Source: Usnea hakonensis (Eukaryota; Ascomycota; Lecanoromycetes; Lecanorales; Parmeliaceae). Taken from it: a stretch of 64,000 nt of DNA. The notes under the pieces were generated by a model. The model was not told the DNA's origin. It saw only the letters and a program-made list of their open reading frames with translations, and ran no database searches. Numbering within the stretch: position 1 is the first letter of the stretch; each line of letters begins with the position of its first letter. A program made the position numbers and the translations under genes. The DNA lies in assembly GCA_013423325.1 (NCBI GenBank), contig BLJB01000115.1:1-64000 (forward strand), given 5' to 3'. Below are positions 10,264-21,725 of this stretch, in pieces.

Positions 10264-13200
10264 ATGCCTACAAGATCTGAAATACCTCAGGCTGAGTGGG
10301 ACAAGCATAAGGATCGTCTGTATGCACTATACATAACAGATGACCGACGGCTCGAAGAAGTCGTAGAGTGCGCGAAAAGCGAACTTGGCTTTTTTGCCAG
10401 GTTTGTTTCTTGTCCATATAATAAAATTGGGATCTGGCAACCTGACATTAGTCACAGGAAGGCTCAATACATAAGACAATTTGGAAAAGGAAAGTGGGAT
10501 TTCAAGAAAAATTTTCGCAAAGAGGAGTGGAAAGCAGTTTCTCGGGAAGTATCGAAACGAAAGTTCAGGGATAAAGACAGCGAGATTTTGCTCAATAATA
10601 GCCTTGTTCCTAATAAAAGGTTACGCAAGGAGATGTCGAGATATGGCCTGCACACCCACAACCAAGATGATACTGGTACGTGTTATAATGTAATCTTTTA
10701 AAAAAGACCATCAAAACTGATGCTCGACCAAGAAAAAAGTCTCGACCCCCGCTGTGGTATTGTCGTACGGACGCCGCCAGCTGAAATCGGGACATTCGTC
10801 AACCATATGCAAGTTCCTTGGATTCACTTCCTGGATTCAATAGAACCCTACAGTAGGTCGAGAGCTTTTCGTGATGAGCAAACCAATTCTAATGTCCAAC
10901 AGTCCAAAGCATCCGTGAACCGACTTTGCAAGGTGGTGGCCACCTCTAATCCTCGCTCTGGCAAGGGCGCTGACAAGGGCTTAGGATCTCAAGCCAATGC
11001 TCTGCGGGATCTTGCCCTGCAATTGCATGATGCCTGGAATGTTTGGATCGCCCATCAGCATAGCAATGACTTGACTTCGGTGTCTCACAATGACACTCAA
11101 TGGGAAATCGCTCCGCTGCAGGTTGGCACGTTGGGAAACTCCAGCGGTCCTCACAGCAACCCTCAAGACGGCTATGATTCGTTCTTCCCTTCACTTGACG
11201 ACTTTGCGCCATCTCATCTTTCTCTTTTGCCTCCCAAAGAAGCAGACTCCTGTCTCATGATGGTTGAATCATCGATTCAAGCCTTGTCATTGCTAGCAAT
11301 ACCAAGTACAGAAAGTACGTTGCGAGTCTTGGAGAAACAATTTCGGACTCACCAGGAAGACTTGACGATTGGAGTGCGTGAAAGAGGCTCTAAGATGATG
11401 AGCCCTGGTTCATTTGAGTCCTTGATCCGATTAATCACCTTTCTAGTATACCTCTCGTCAAATAGTCTTCTTGAGACTGAACTCGACCCACTCCTACGAT
11501 GGCTGCACGATTCAGGCATGGAATCGCTTCTGTGGCAAATGCTAGATCTCAAGGTCTCGACGGTAGAGATTTTTGGATCGATGGTTTTCAGGAGTGCTGC
11601 GAAGCTAGGGTTCACTGAGATCGTACGAAATCTTGTTGACAAGGGTGTCGATGTAAATTCGGTGGAGAGGGATGATTTTCTCGAGCGTGAAACGGCACTA
11701 AGGCTGGCTGTCACCCACAGTCAGATCGAAGTTGTGCGATTGCTTTTGCAAAAAGGGGCTGATCTCAATCCCTGCAAAGGAGCGGAATTCCTTGATTCAA
11801 TCCTCTATCTTGCCCTCCATGGACCAAACCGGATTGAGATACTGCAGATGTTGCTTCAGAACGGTGCAGATGTCAATGAATATGACAATGAATATGACAA
11901 TTACCGAAATTTGGACTCTTTGGAATATGACCGCGGTAGTGTTCTGAGTTATGCGGTCTTAAGCAAAGATCATGTCATGAGCCGCATGCTCTTAAAAGCT
12001 GGGGCACACGTCAACGTGGTCCACAGTAACACAATGTCACCTCTACATTGTGCGGTGATGAATGAAGACGTTGAAATGGTGCAGATCTTGGTTGATGCAG
12101 GAGCAGAAGTCAACGGAACAACACGGATATTTCTTGCAGCCCGACAGGGAGGAGTCGAATTTGAAAATCTACTTGCAACACCAATACAGCTCGCTTCGCA
12201 GCTCAACAATCCCAAGCTTGTTCAGATACTCTTGGATGAAGGTGCATATTCTTGTAGAGCGGTCCAATAAAAAACTTTTCGCAATGACGACGAATATACT
12301 GTTCCAACAGTTTTACAATTTGCTGTGGATAATATGAATGCTGCGATGGTGGAAATGCTACTCAAAGCGGGTGCCGACGTCAATGATAGAGCAGGCCATT
12401 TGGGGCCACCACTGGCCATAGCCGCAGCTGATGCTGATCTCAATCTTGTACAAACCCTGCTTCGACACGGTTCTAATGTTAACGCATCAGCCGAAGAACT
12501 AATCCCTAGGTCTGCTACAGCGCTTCAGGCGGCTGCAAAAACAGGAGATTTAGAAGTCGTCAAAGAACTCTTGAACCATGGAGCTTTTATTGATGATGAT
12601 GCTCATCGGTCGAACGGCGCTCCAGGCAGCAGCGGAGCAAGGCGATTTTGAACTAGTAAAGTTTCTCATTAGCAAAGGGGCGGATCTCAATGCAGATCCA
12701 GGCCTAGAGATGGGCGTGACATGCCTTCAAGCAGCTGTTGGACAGGGACATATTGATTTGGCTCTCTTCCTGCTAGACAACGGCGCATTTGTCAATGGTC
12801 CCGCAGCAGAATCAGGAGGAGTCACAGCTCTTCAGGCTGCTTTGAACCTTTTCACCAGGGACTCTGACTGCAAGGAAGTCGACAAAGCAAAGGACGATCC
12901 TCGGCTTGCCTTGCTCACGCTTTTACTCGATAGAGGTGCGGATCCAAATTGGTCAGGTTCGCCAAATAAGTCGCTCTCAACACTTACAACTGCTGTCTTA
13001 AGCGGGCGAATGGATCTGATTCACTTCCTACTTCGAAGGGGCCTTAATCCAAATCTATGTATAAGCTACAGGAGTCCGCTTGGAGAGGCGGTCGCTCAAG
13101 ACGACATCGATATTGTTCTCTGTCTCATCAATGCAAGAATAGATGTGGATGCTTGGTACGAGATTGAACCCAATTCCTGCCATAGTCACGACTTCTACCC

Positions 13201-14332
13201 ATACGAAGGTATCTGCGGAACACCACTACAAGTAGCAGCACATAGAGGCAACGTGGAGATCGCCCGATTACTCTTAGACGCGGGTGCAGAGATTGACATG
13301 GCTCGTCATCGTTCTCCTTCAATGACCGCATTACAATATGCGGTAAAAGGAAATCATACCCAAATGGTAAAGTTTCTCTTGAACAAAGGTGCGGATCCCA
13401 ACATTTTTGTTGGGGACTCACCACTAGAGCTAGGTTTAATACGCTCTTGGGCACCAAATCTCGAGGTCATTGCTGCGCTGATAAACGCTGGGGCTGATAC
13501 GAATCCAACGCATGCTAACCGCCCTACCAGATCTCTTTTCCATTTGCTGGCGGGTAAGAACTATGGTCCTGAACTGGTCTGTTTGCTATTGAAAAGTGGA
13601 GCGTCAGTCAATGGGACCTACGATGGAATGACAGTGCTTCAGTCTATAGTAGAGAGGAACAGAATTGTCATGGTGGAGATGTTGCTTAACGCAGGTGCAA
13701 ATGTGAACGCGCCAGCCGGACCGAACGGAGAAGGGACGGCGCTTCAACAGGCTACGTCCTTCCGTGATCTCGAAATGGTCAAGCTCTTACTCTCCCATGG
13801 CGCCGACGTTAATGCACCAGGCGGACCGAACGGAGGTAGGACGGCGCTTCAATATGCCACGTTGTCGGGTAATCTTGAATTGGTCAAGCTCTTACTCTCC
13901 CATGGCGCCGACGTTAATGCACCAGGCGGACCGATCAAAGGTAGGACGGCGCTTCAACAGGCTACTGAAAAGGGCGATCTCGAGATCGTAAATCTTTTAC
14001 TCTCCCACGGCGCCGAAGTCAATGCGCCGGCATCACGTTACCACGGGATAACAGCCTTGCAAGGAGCTATGCTCGAAGGTAGTCTCAAGATGGTCTTGAC
14101 GTTACTCGAAGCGGGAGCGCATATCAATGATGCGCCCGGTGCTGCCAATGGAAGAACAGCATTGGAAGCAGCCGCGGAGTGGGGTCGCTTGGACATTGTT
14201 CATCTACTGCTCAACAATGACAGCGAACCAGATACCATCGAAGCGCGTTGCGAGCGAGCAGCAGAATACGCAGAGTTGAACTATCATTCTACCATTGCAC
14301 GAGACTTGAGGCAACATAGGCCGAAGCGATGA
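10264..14332 (+). pseudogene. Clr5-domain ankyrin-repeat protein, reading frame broken
   Basis: The N terminus (from MPTRSEIPQAEWDKHKDRL) is a Clr5 domain (Pfam Clr5), a fungal DNA/chromatin-associated helical motif named after S. pombe Clr5. It is completed by splicing out 10401-10457, giving KAQYIRQFG and WDFKKNFRKEEW. A second intron, 10676-10732, joins it to a linker and then to many ankyrin repeats up to the stop at 14330-14332. Two breaks occur. A TAA at 12268-12270 is followed by more ankyrin sequence in the same frame. A one-base shift lies between about 12587 and 12615, where HGAFIDDD is in one frame and RTALQAAAEQGD in the next. The TAA could be removed by a 57-bp intron, 12254-12310, at the cost of part of a repeat. 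I see no splice solution for the shift. Either the gene is decaying, or two proteins are made, or the assembly has an indel. Confidence 0.68.
13776..13934 (+). repeat. Recent internal duplication of an ankyrin unit
   Basis: A 54-base stretch at 13776-13829 recurs without change at 13881-13934, a 105-bp (35-codon) period. Each copy encodes VKLLLSHGADVNAPGGP. Neighbouring units are similar but diverged, so this pair was copied or homogenised recently. Confidence 0.85.
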
Positions 14333-15518
14333 TCGAGATCGACATCGTTCAGGATATCACTGCGCCATCAAGTTCGAAGTGAATCAGCCTAAATTGGATA
14401 GAAAGATGTAATGACAATTTCGATCGACGCTTTTAGGAAATTTAATGCCGGCGTTAGGTATCTAGAATGAATTGTATTTCTTAGCCATACTTGCCGTAGT
14501 TGTACAATTGCATCATGAGATTACTTCGCATTCGTGAACCCTTCTCCTTTCTCACGCCGACTGAGCAGCGTATCATACTACTTGTTACACAAAGATTGCT
14601 GATTAAGAGGAGATTGTTGTAAAGATACGATATCTCAACAAAGTATACTCCACCGCGCAACCGGTATCAGAATCATAAGACACAAACACTCCACCCTCAA
14701 CCTCAATACAAGAAAAATCCATATCCTCTCACACTCCCCTCATACCAAATCCCCCCTACCCTACCTCACCCACAACCCAACCACCCTCCCACCACTCCAC
14801 CCTCTCACCACTGCACCACCATCCCGCCCCCCCCTCTCCCCCCTTCCAAACAATCCAAGAAGCACCCCCTCATCCCCCCTCTCCACCATCACACAAACAC
14901 TAAAACATAATCCCCATCCGCCCTCTCTTCCCCCCCCCTACATGCCATGAAATCAACACTACAGTCATGACGCGGACACTCACTGAAGCTCCAAAGTACG
15001 GATCCGTAGGATGACATGGGTTGTGGAATGAATAAATGGGGTATTGTTCTGCGTTAAGGGAAGGGAGGGTTGAGGGGTGGGGAGAGTGTTTTGGGTGGGG
15101 GGGGGGGGGGGGGGTGGGGGAAGGGGGGGGCGGGGGGGGGGGGGGGGGGGGGGGGGGGAGGGGGGAGTGTTGTGCGAAGGAGGGGCCGGGGTGGGGGAGG
15201 GGAGGTGATGGGCAAGGGTGGAGGGGGGTGGATGATGTGGTGGGGGAAGGGGGGGTAAAAGAGAGTGGGGTTCTAGGAAACGAGGGAGGGGATGTTTGGG
15301 GAAAAGGTGCTGGAGGAGATATTGGAATGTAATTACGCGTCCGACCACTGGACAATAACTTGATATGTAAGAGATCAATCGATGCCCAAGACTCTCTGTG
15401 TGGACCCTGGCAAAGGGATGAAGGAGAGATTTCGAGAGCACTGCTGTATAGAACCCATGTTGACTACTGACTAGACTAAATGACAAATATTAGAAACCGG
15501 GCGAGCCAGCCACACATT
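14333..15518. other. Intergenic region between convergent genes, strong C/G skew switch
   Basis: No gene is supported. From about 14690 to 14940 the + strand is C-rich. From about 15050 to 15300 it is G-rich, including very long G runs. Open frames here translate as Pro-rich or Gly-rich low-complexity strings on both strands and are composition artefacts. It is the shared 3' region of the Clr5-ankyrin locus (+) and a DUF3632 gene (-). Confidence 0.6.
15097..15158 (+). repeat. Long homopolymeric G tracts
   Basis: Runs of 18 G (15097-15114), 5 G, 8 G and 27 G (15132-15158) are separated by one or two bases. Such tracts can form G-quadruplexes and are prone to length errors in sequencing and replication, so the exact lengths should not be trusted. 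Confidence 0.85.
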
Positions 15519-16572
15519 TTAAAACGTCATATTCTTCTCCAACGAATCCATCATATCCGCGGCTTTCGCCGCCACCGTCTTGCACTCCTGGCCATACCCT
15601 CCTTTCTCCTCGTCCCTTTCCGTAAGAGCGACGGTCCTAAAACTCTCCTTCCAGAACTGCCATCGATGAAGAGAGAGAGCGCTCGTACCACTGTATAGCG
15701 GACCTGGCGACCACATTCGTGAATCCTTACTGATTTTGTCATCCAGAAACAGGACCTGCTTGAAAAAACTTTGCCCGTACCATAAGATCCACTGAGCCGC
15801 CGCTAGTACGTAGTATTGACGCATACGGTCCTCTTCTTGATTTTCTTCGTGTGCTTCACGTTGCATCCATATAGCCCAGGTAGGCGTAGTAGGAAAAATA
15901 CGGCGTTCGTCAAGATTGGCTGCAAAGGCATGAAAGTTGACATAATTGTTTGGGCAATCTTCGTCCGGTCCTGTGATCGTTTGCTTTAGCTAGCTGTGTA
16001 ATATGAGCATTGAGATTCAGCAGTGCCTACCACTCCACGCGTCCCGGAGGTACTCTCCCAATAGCTGATAGCGATGAAATTCTTTGTTGAATCTTGAAAA
16101 CTGCGAATTGTTATTACATATCAAAAATTGATACGAGAGGTAATGCCACAAAGCCCTAGCCCTATCTTCGGAAGACGGCCCCAGTCTTGGGTGTAGAGCA
16201 TTATCCGAAGAGTCTTGGCATTTTGCAGGACTTTGGTGCAGACTCCGTAGTAATAAGCAAATGCACTCCTACCTGTACAGTAGATATGCAGCCCAATTTT
16301 TCCGAATTCCCAATATATTCCAAAAGTCCAGCGAGCTTTATTTGAGATGGATGGTGGTAGGGGATCTGTTCCGCAAGTTCGATGCAAATGTCGCAGAAGG
16401 ACCCGACCTCGGTCGACTGAGGTTTATCGTCCGGCAGAAGTTCAAGAAGTGACAGGGCTGTTGAATGCAGAGTCAATTCTGTGTTTGGCTGGAGATAGTT
16501 ACGGAGAATGCGGAAGAATTTGTGCGCAAGGTCATTGGTGGGGATCTCTATTTTGAGATCTAGAGATGACAT
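15519..16572 (-). CDS. DUF3632 family protein
   Basis: Three exons on the minus strand, 16273-16572, 16031-16100 and 15519-15970, give 273 aa with consistent phases. Introns are 16101-16272 (172 bp) and 15971-16030 (60 bp). Recognisable conserved blocks are EQIPYHHPSQIKLAGLLEYI near residue 80, FHRYQLLGEYLRDAW, YVNFHAFAAN, TWAIWMQREAHEE, AAAQWILWYGQSFFK and SLHRWQFWKESF near the C terminus. These match the DUF3632 group of fungal proteins of unknown function. It is a paralogue of the gene at 21726-22823: the same blocks, the same intron positions and the same C-terminal pattern. There is no signal peptide or membrane segment. Confidence 0.72.
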
Positions 16573-18374
16573 GTTTGGTAAGACGAAAGGCAACGCAATA
16601 TGCGAAGGAAGATGACCCTTGGATCAAGGAGAAGAAATAGTGTCTAAAGCTTTAATCAGGGAACTGGACGTTAAAGTACTGCAGACTGCTACGCGCGATG
16701 AGTCAGTAGGCGCTTAAGAATGAGGTCACTTAACGCATCGATAAACTGACTTCGTTACTCACCTTATCCAATCATTGCCCTAAAGCCAAGGTTGACAGTC
16801 ACTTTAGATTTGTTCTAAGACGACACTATGAAAGAGATTAAAAGAGTCAGAGGAGCCCCACCATTCAGCATCCTACATTAAGCGCTGCATAGCCCTTCCG
16901 TGTTGGCCAAGACGCTAGGAAATCGGACGATTCCTTACATACCTTAAGGAAATTATGTGGGTTGATGGAACGGTAAATGCACGGTAAACCAAAAAACACG
17001 TAAATAACTAAACGCTCTCGTCAAGTAACGGTTTCAAAAAAGTTACGTTACTATTAAAAACACGTACTTTCTTTAATAACCGTTCGTAAACAATGATTAG
17101 TCAGCTGTTTTCTACAATTAGCGTCGAATATATCCCCGAAGCATAATACCCTCGTAGTACCTACCCCAACCCCAACCCCAACACCAACCACATTACGGTC
17201 GCATATACCTGGGTGGACCCCCACGCGAGAAAATTCGCTGAATCGCTCATTTCTGGCCTCAAATTATTCATAGTGTTGATAAGTCTCTAGAAAAAAGACT
17301 CCCGAGTACTTGGCTTGGCAGGCTTGGCAGGCTTGCCAGTACTAAATAAGACTTAGCAGTACTAAATAAGATTTGGTCTTTTCTGAAAAGACGAAATTTA
17401 GAAAAAACCGTTCTGTCACGGTTTCGCAAAAAAAACCGTAGAACTTCAAACCCTGTTTTTAGTAATAATCGTGCTAGGGTAATTTACTAAGAAACCGTAT
17501 ACTAACAGTCCCGAATTAGAGTTCCGTGTAATAATGGTTCAAAGGCCCCATAGCCTTTCGCTAAGGTACCTAGGTAGGCACCTTACCTTACCTTACCTAC
17601 CAATGTATAGTCCAAACCCTCCAACACCCCTTTACATCACTAGTCGTGTTTCATTTTGGGCTTCTTGTTCAAGTCGAGATCAACTCTGGGCGCTTCGAGC
17701 TAATTTCAGGAACTTTCTGGGGGCTTCATCTGCTACTACAATACTGATAAATCCCAGGAATAGCAACATTCCATATCCATACCTTTATTATCTGAAATTT
17801 ATGTGGATTATGAAACAGTGGTCCGGATATGAGTCGGTGACTGAGTAGCCGGCTGAGGCAGTTTCCTACAGTCAGGCTAACCCTAACATCTATTCACACG
17901 GCAAACCAATGCCAATCATTTAAATCTCAACGGCATTGATTTAATCGAAAAACAAGACTGTATCGCCGTAATATCGCAGATATGGTCAAAACGACTGGAT
18001 GCTGTCCATCTACGCTTAATATCCCCCAGCCTCACGGTCCCCTGTTCAAAGATCCTGCTAATACTCTCTCGCTGTGTCTGACTAGCATAGTCAGACCTAC
18101 CTCTAAGCATGAGCCTGGGTACATCCTAAGTCTAGGGTAGAGGTGTCTACTGCTCTCGGAAGGCTATAAAACCTCGATGTCCTCCGCATTTTCTAAGATT
18201 TCTTCCCCAGCTCAGGCCCCTTTGTCAATTCTTACCTGAAGCTCGCCCAAAACTCTATCTACATTCGCTTGCTAGATACTACTCGTTTCCCTCCGTGCGC
18301 ATATATATACCCAGCCATATACATATACATCGCACTGCATCATCCTTTCCTCCAATCGCTTGCCCATCCAAACC
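16573..18374. other. Intergenic region containing element B
   Basis: Apart from the element at 16940-17568, no coding sequence is supported. TATATATA at 18302-18309 is probably the TATA region of the small gene starting at 18375. Confidence 0.5.
16940..17568. mobile_element. MITE-like inverted-repeat element, copy B
   Basis: A diverged 629-bp relative of the element at 8253-8750. The right end (17548-17568) shares CCATAG and CGCTAAGGTA with copy A, and the left end (16940-16960) starts TACCTTA and pairs with the right end at about 15 of 21 positions. A shared internal block reads CGCGAGAAAAT, then GAATCG, TTCTGGCC, GTTGAT, GAGTACTT and GCTTGGCA in the same order in both copies. No transposase is present. 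A short CCCCAA-like run (17163-17190) occurs only in this copy. Confidence 0.62.
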
Positions 18375-18891
18375 ATGTGCTTCCCACCCGTACGCAAGTC
18401 CAAACGGAGAAGGGGATCGGTAGAGGTAATGCATTCCACAAGAATTCATCGTGATGCACGCTGACCTTTGGCATCTATAGGCATATCGAATCAACCGTCT
18501 CGATCACTCAGAGGATGGCTATCATGACCGTCGCCATTCCAGTGTGCAACGCCACTTGGCCACAGCCCCAATGCCCAATCCAAAGATGAAGAAAAACAAC
18601 AAAAGATACCCCAAAAGGTATGACAATTGGGACAAGCATTACGACACGCAAACCCCTCTCTATGAATACCCTACGAAGGACTACCCGTGGGATAGCCAGA
18701 ACGCAAAGGGGAGGGCCAATATCCCCAGCCCCAATGGAAGACACTACACTACCATCGACCCTGAATACACCCGGACCATCACGGACAGCCAAAAAAACAT
18801 TCGGGGAGTCAACTATCATCCGTACAACGAACGAAAGCTGTTCTTGCGCGCAGAGGAGATTTACTCTTCGAGAGGGAGAAGCCGCCGTTAG
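18375..18891 (+). CDS. Small basic hypothetical protein
   Basis: Two exons, 18375-18425 and 18481-18891, joined by a clean 55-bp intron (GTAATG donor, GCTGACC branch, TATAG acceptor), give 153 aa. It begins MCFPPVRKSKRRRGSVE and is rich in Arg, Lys, His, Tyr and Asn (PKRYDNWDKHYD, GRHYTTIDPEY). It has no signal peptide, membrane helix or recognised domain. The Cys at position 2-3 followed by basic residues resembles small fungal proteins with an MCF start, possibly acylated; that is speculation. Its only neighbours are the divergent DUF3632 pair on either side. Splice quality is the main support. Confidence 0.5.
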
Positions 18892-21725
18892 TCATGGAGC
18901 GCTCACTCTACATGATGTTGAAGCAATCTTGCCATTACTAGCTAAGTTGAAAGGCTCCTTCTGACGTTGGAGTTTTGCGTGGTTTTGTCATTTTCATTCG
19001 CTATCTCCTGCCAGCGTTGCGAGCGACGAAACCTCGGATATACTGCCAAAGATAGGGCGATGGCTTGTTTCAATGAAGAAAAGAAGGTTGGGAAGGATTT
19101 GGATTTAGCGTGTATCATATCAAGTAGCTAGCTGTAGATAGATAAATATAAGATCAAACCCGGATTTAGTCTTGTGCATCACTCCATGCTACATAACGAT
19201 CCGTACATCGCAACGCTCAATTTATGAAAATATAAAAATGTAGTATTTGTGGATGTTTCGAAGATATGTAATCTGTTAATTAATTTTGATTTGGCTCACC
19301 GCTACGCTAACTGAGAAGAATTATCTTATCGAGGTTACTAGGCGCGTCTAGGATTCGTGGTGGTGAGTGATTAAATGTTACGATCATCTTCCATCGCTTA
19401 GTTGTATGACTTTAACACATACAAACGTCGCACCTGTAGAGGAGCGAATCCACCTACGGAGAAACTCAACTGTCGATACAGTATACGAACATTTGACCCA
19501 ATCCAGGGTTTCAATGCAAACAAAACAATCCTAGCCACCAACCCTTCAGCTTCCGTCAACCATCCAGTCGTCTGGCACCACAACATCGGATCCAAGTCCC
19601 GAAACACCAGCAGCACATCAAAATCGATCGCTCGTCACCCTCGCACTTTCCTCTCTCTCGAATCTGGATCTTTTCTAATAAAGCCTATCAATCCCCCATC
19701 CACGCCTCTCTAAAGCTCTAACCTGACCCTTCAAAACATAGACAAACAGATTGGCGTTTCAGTAGTCGTGCTCTTCTACGCAACATAGCTGTATGAATCT
19801 AGCGACAAGAGCATTTATGCAATCTGCAGATGGGGCTCAGAGATGAGGTACTCATTCTCCATGACTACTTACCTAGGTCCCCAAATTCCGACAAAAACCG
19901 AGTGTGACATCGAACCCATTCTCTACTCTTCTATAAGGAGTAACTAAGAGTACATGATATTTCAAGAAAAGAAGCTACCAGAACTCCCCCCTCATCAACC
20001 CAGATCCAAACTTGATGCTCCATAATTCCACGGGAAGATATTTTTGAATACTACTGGTACGCTTTGATTCCCTATGATAGCACGGTGTAGTGCGAGTGGG
20101 GAGGATTTTTGTTATTTACTTGTACAGTGTGGTATGAAGGCAAATTTCACACGGAAGCCCCCTTTCCCCCATCTAAAACCAAAAAAAAAGAGCGGCGTCC
20201 GACTACACAGACAACACAAACGATTCTCACTCACACAGCACCCGAAGCTCATATCCTGCCCCCCTCCCCCTCCTTTTCAACCAAGATGGCTACCTCGGGG
20301 CCAGTTTTTTTTTTTTTTTTTGGAAGAGAGATGATGATGAGGGGTCCATTGACTTGTTATGAATGATGCATAGGGTTGGCTAGTTCGTATATTTGGTATG
20401 CGCACTGCTAGTGGATAGAGGTTCATGTGGGTGGGAGCTTGTCTCTTGTTTGGCTCTTTGATTGATCTATCTACGGCTATCTACAGCTATCTACCTGACA
20501 TATGCACGCCAAATCCGTCATCCTTTCCAAACCACCTCGTCTGTCTTGAATCTGTCTCCTTTTTCTTTGAAAGCAAGGACAAGGGAAATGTTTCCCTCGC
20601 TATGATAATCAAGACAGCAACGCTGGTGGATAGAGAACAGGACAATGGAAACACAAGCATGCTAAAGTCAAGATTCGGTTGAAAAGTGGCAGCATGTGGA
20701 GAGTTTCACGGAAGAGACTGGTTCACGACATCCACTCGTCCCAGCCATGTCTGTCATATTTGGAAGTAATCTCCCTGTCGGAGGAATTTGAAGGCGAGGC
20801 GGCTGAAATGATTGGCAGTGATCTTCCGGGTGGATAGGTGACCCGATCAGCCTGATGGAGAACTGCCTCAAAGCAAGGCAATTCAACGGACAGTGCCCCA
20901 AAGGATCCATAAACTACTCGCTGCTCCGTCTCAAACACTGTCTCATGTTCCAAAGAAATTCAATTATTGAAAGGGAGCGGGAGACAAGTGTTACTATCCC
21001 TGGGGCATAAGTCTCAAATTAGCTGCAGAAATCCCAAAACATGCCTGAAATTAGCACAAAGAGCTCCAAACTAATCTCGACTTTATCGCAATTTAGTCGA
21101 AGGTAAAACTTCCCTACACCATACGGGCGTAAAAAGGCGTTGATGTCTCTAGCTACTCAGAGCTGGTGGCCTGTTTCTAAAACATTTGTACGACTCTTGC
21201 TGCTGCACTTTGATCCACCATAACCGTAGGAGGGAGGAAGGTGGATTGGATTGAAAGCTTCTGTGTCCCTGAAAGAGACCCTAGGACCTGCCAGTCCTGT
21301 CTTGGAGGCATGTTTGGTAGACTATTGATTTGTTGGATGATTCGATGGAATTGGGTGTTTATGTAAGCAATGGCGTAACTTTTTAGCGGCTTGGCCGACG
21401 CGGAGGGGCTATGCAGCGCTTAAAGCAGGATCGTGAATGGTGGAAGTTGTATGACTCTTACAACAACGTTGTATACCCGCCGACTTGAGCCAGCTGTTAC
21501 CACTAGCCTTAGCTTCGGTGGCAATGACTGGACACAAAATGGAGTCGTCAACATCCTTCTCAAGCGCCCACTGACTCATAACGCGCAGCGAAAGCAATAT
21601 TAGAGCATCACCTCAACGCTGACTGCGGATGTATCCTTTGATAAACTTTCCTGTCTTTGGTCGACGGGTCAGTTTCGCTTGACTCGCTGTTTATCGCTTT
21701 GCCCTGTCCCTTTGCCACGTCCATC
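18892..21725. other. Long accessory intergenic region
   Basis: About 2.8 kb with no supportable gene. Frames up to 103 codons (for example 19402-19713 and 20425-20682 on the plus strand) lack domains, and most start from non-ATG codons. Short low-complexity runs occur, including a T run near 20307-20321. The right end would be the promoter of the DUF3632 gene at 21726. Confidence 0.5.

Noticed and set aside
12254..12310. 57-bp intron removing the TAA in the Clr5-ankyrin gene
   Set aside because: Possible GTAGAG/CAG signals, but no good branch site, and it would delete part of an ankyrin repeat; left as an alternative, and it does not cure the later frameshift.
15036..15332. Gly-rich protein gene (+) or Pro-rich protein gene (-)
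   Set aside because: The frames exist only because of homopolymer G/C runs; composition is extreme and no domain is present.
17163..17190. Internal telomere-like CCCCAA run
   Set aside because: Only about three imperfect units inside element B; fungal telomeres are normally TTAGGG-type, so this is more likely simple sequence.
18508..18819. 103-codon hydrophobic minus-strand frame
   Set aside because: Antisense to the better supported spliced gene at 18375-18891.
20425..20682. 85-codon frame with signal-like N terminus
   Set aside because: No domain, no Cys pattern and poor context; indistinguishable from chance in a 2.8-kb gap.
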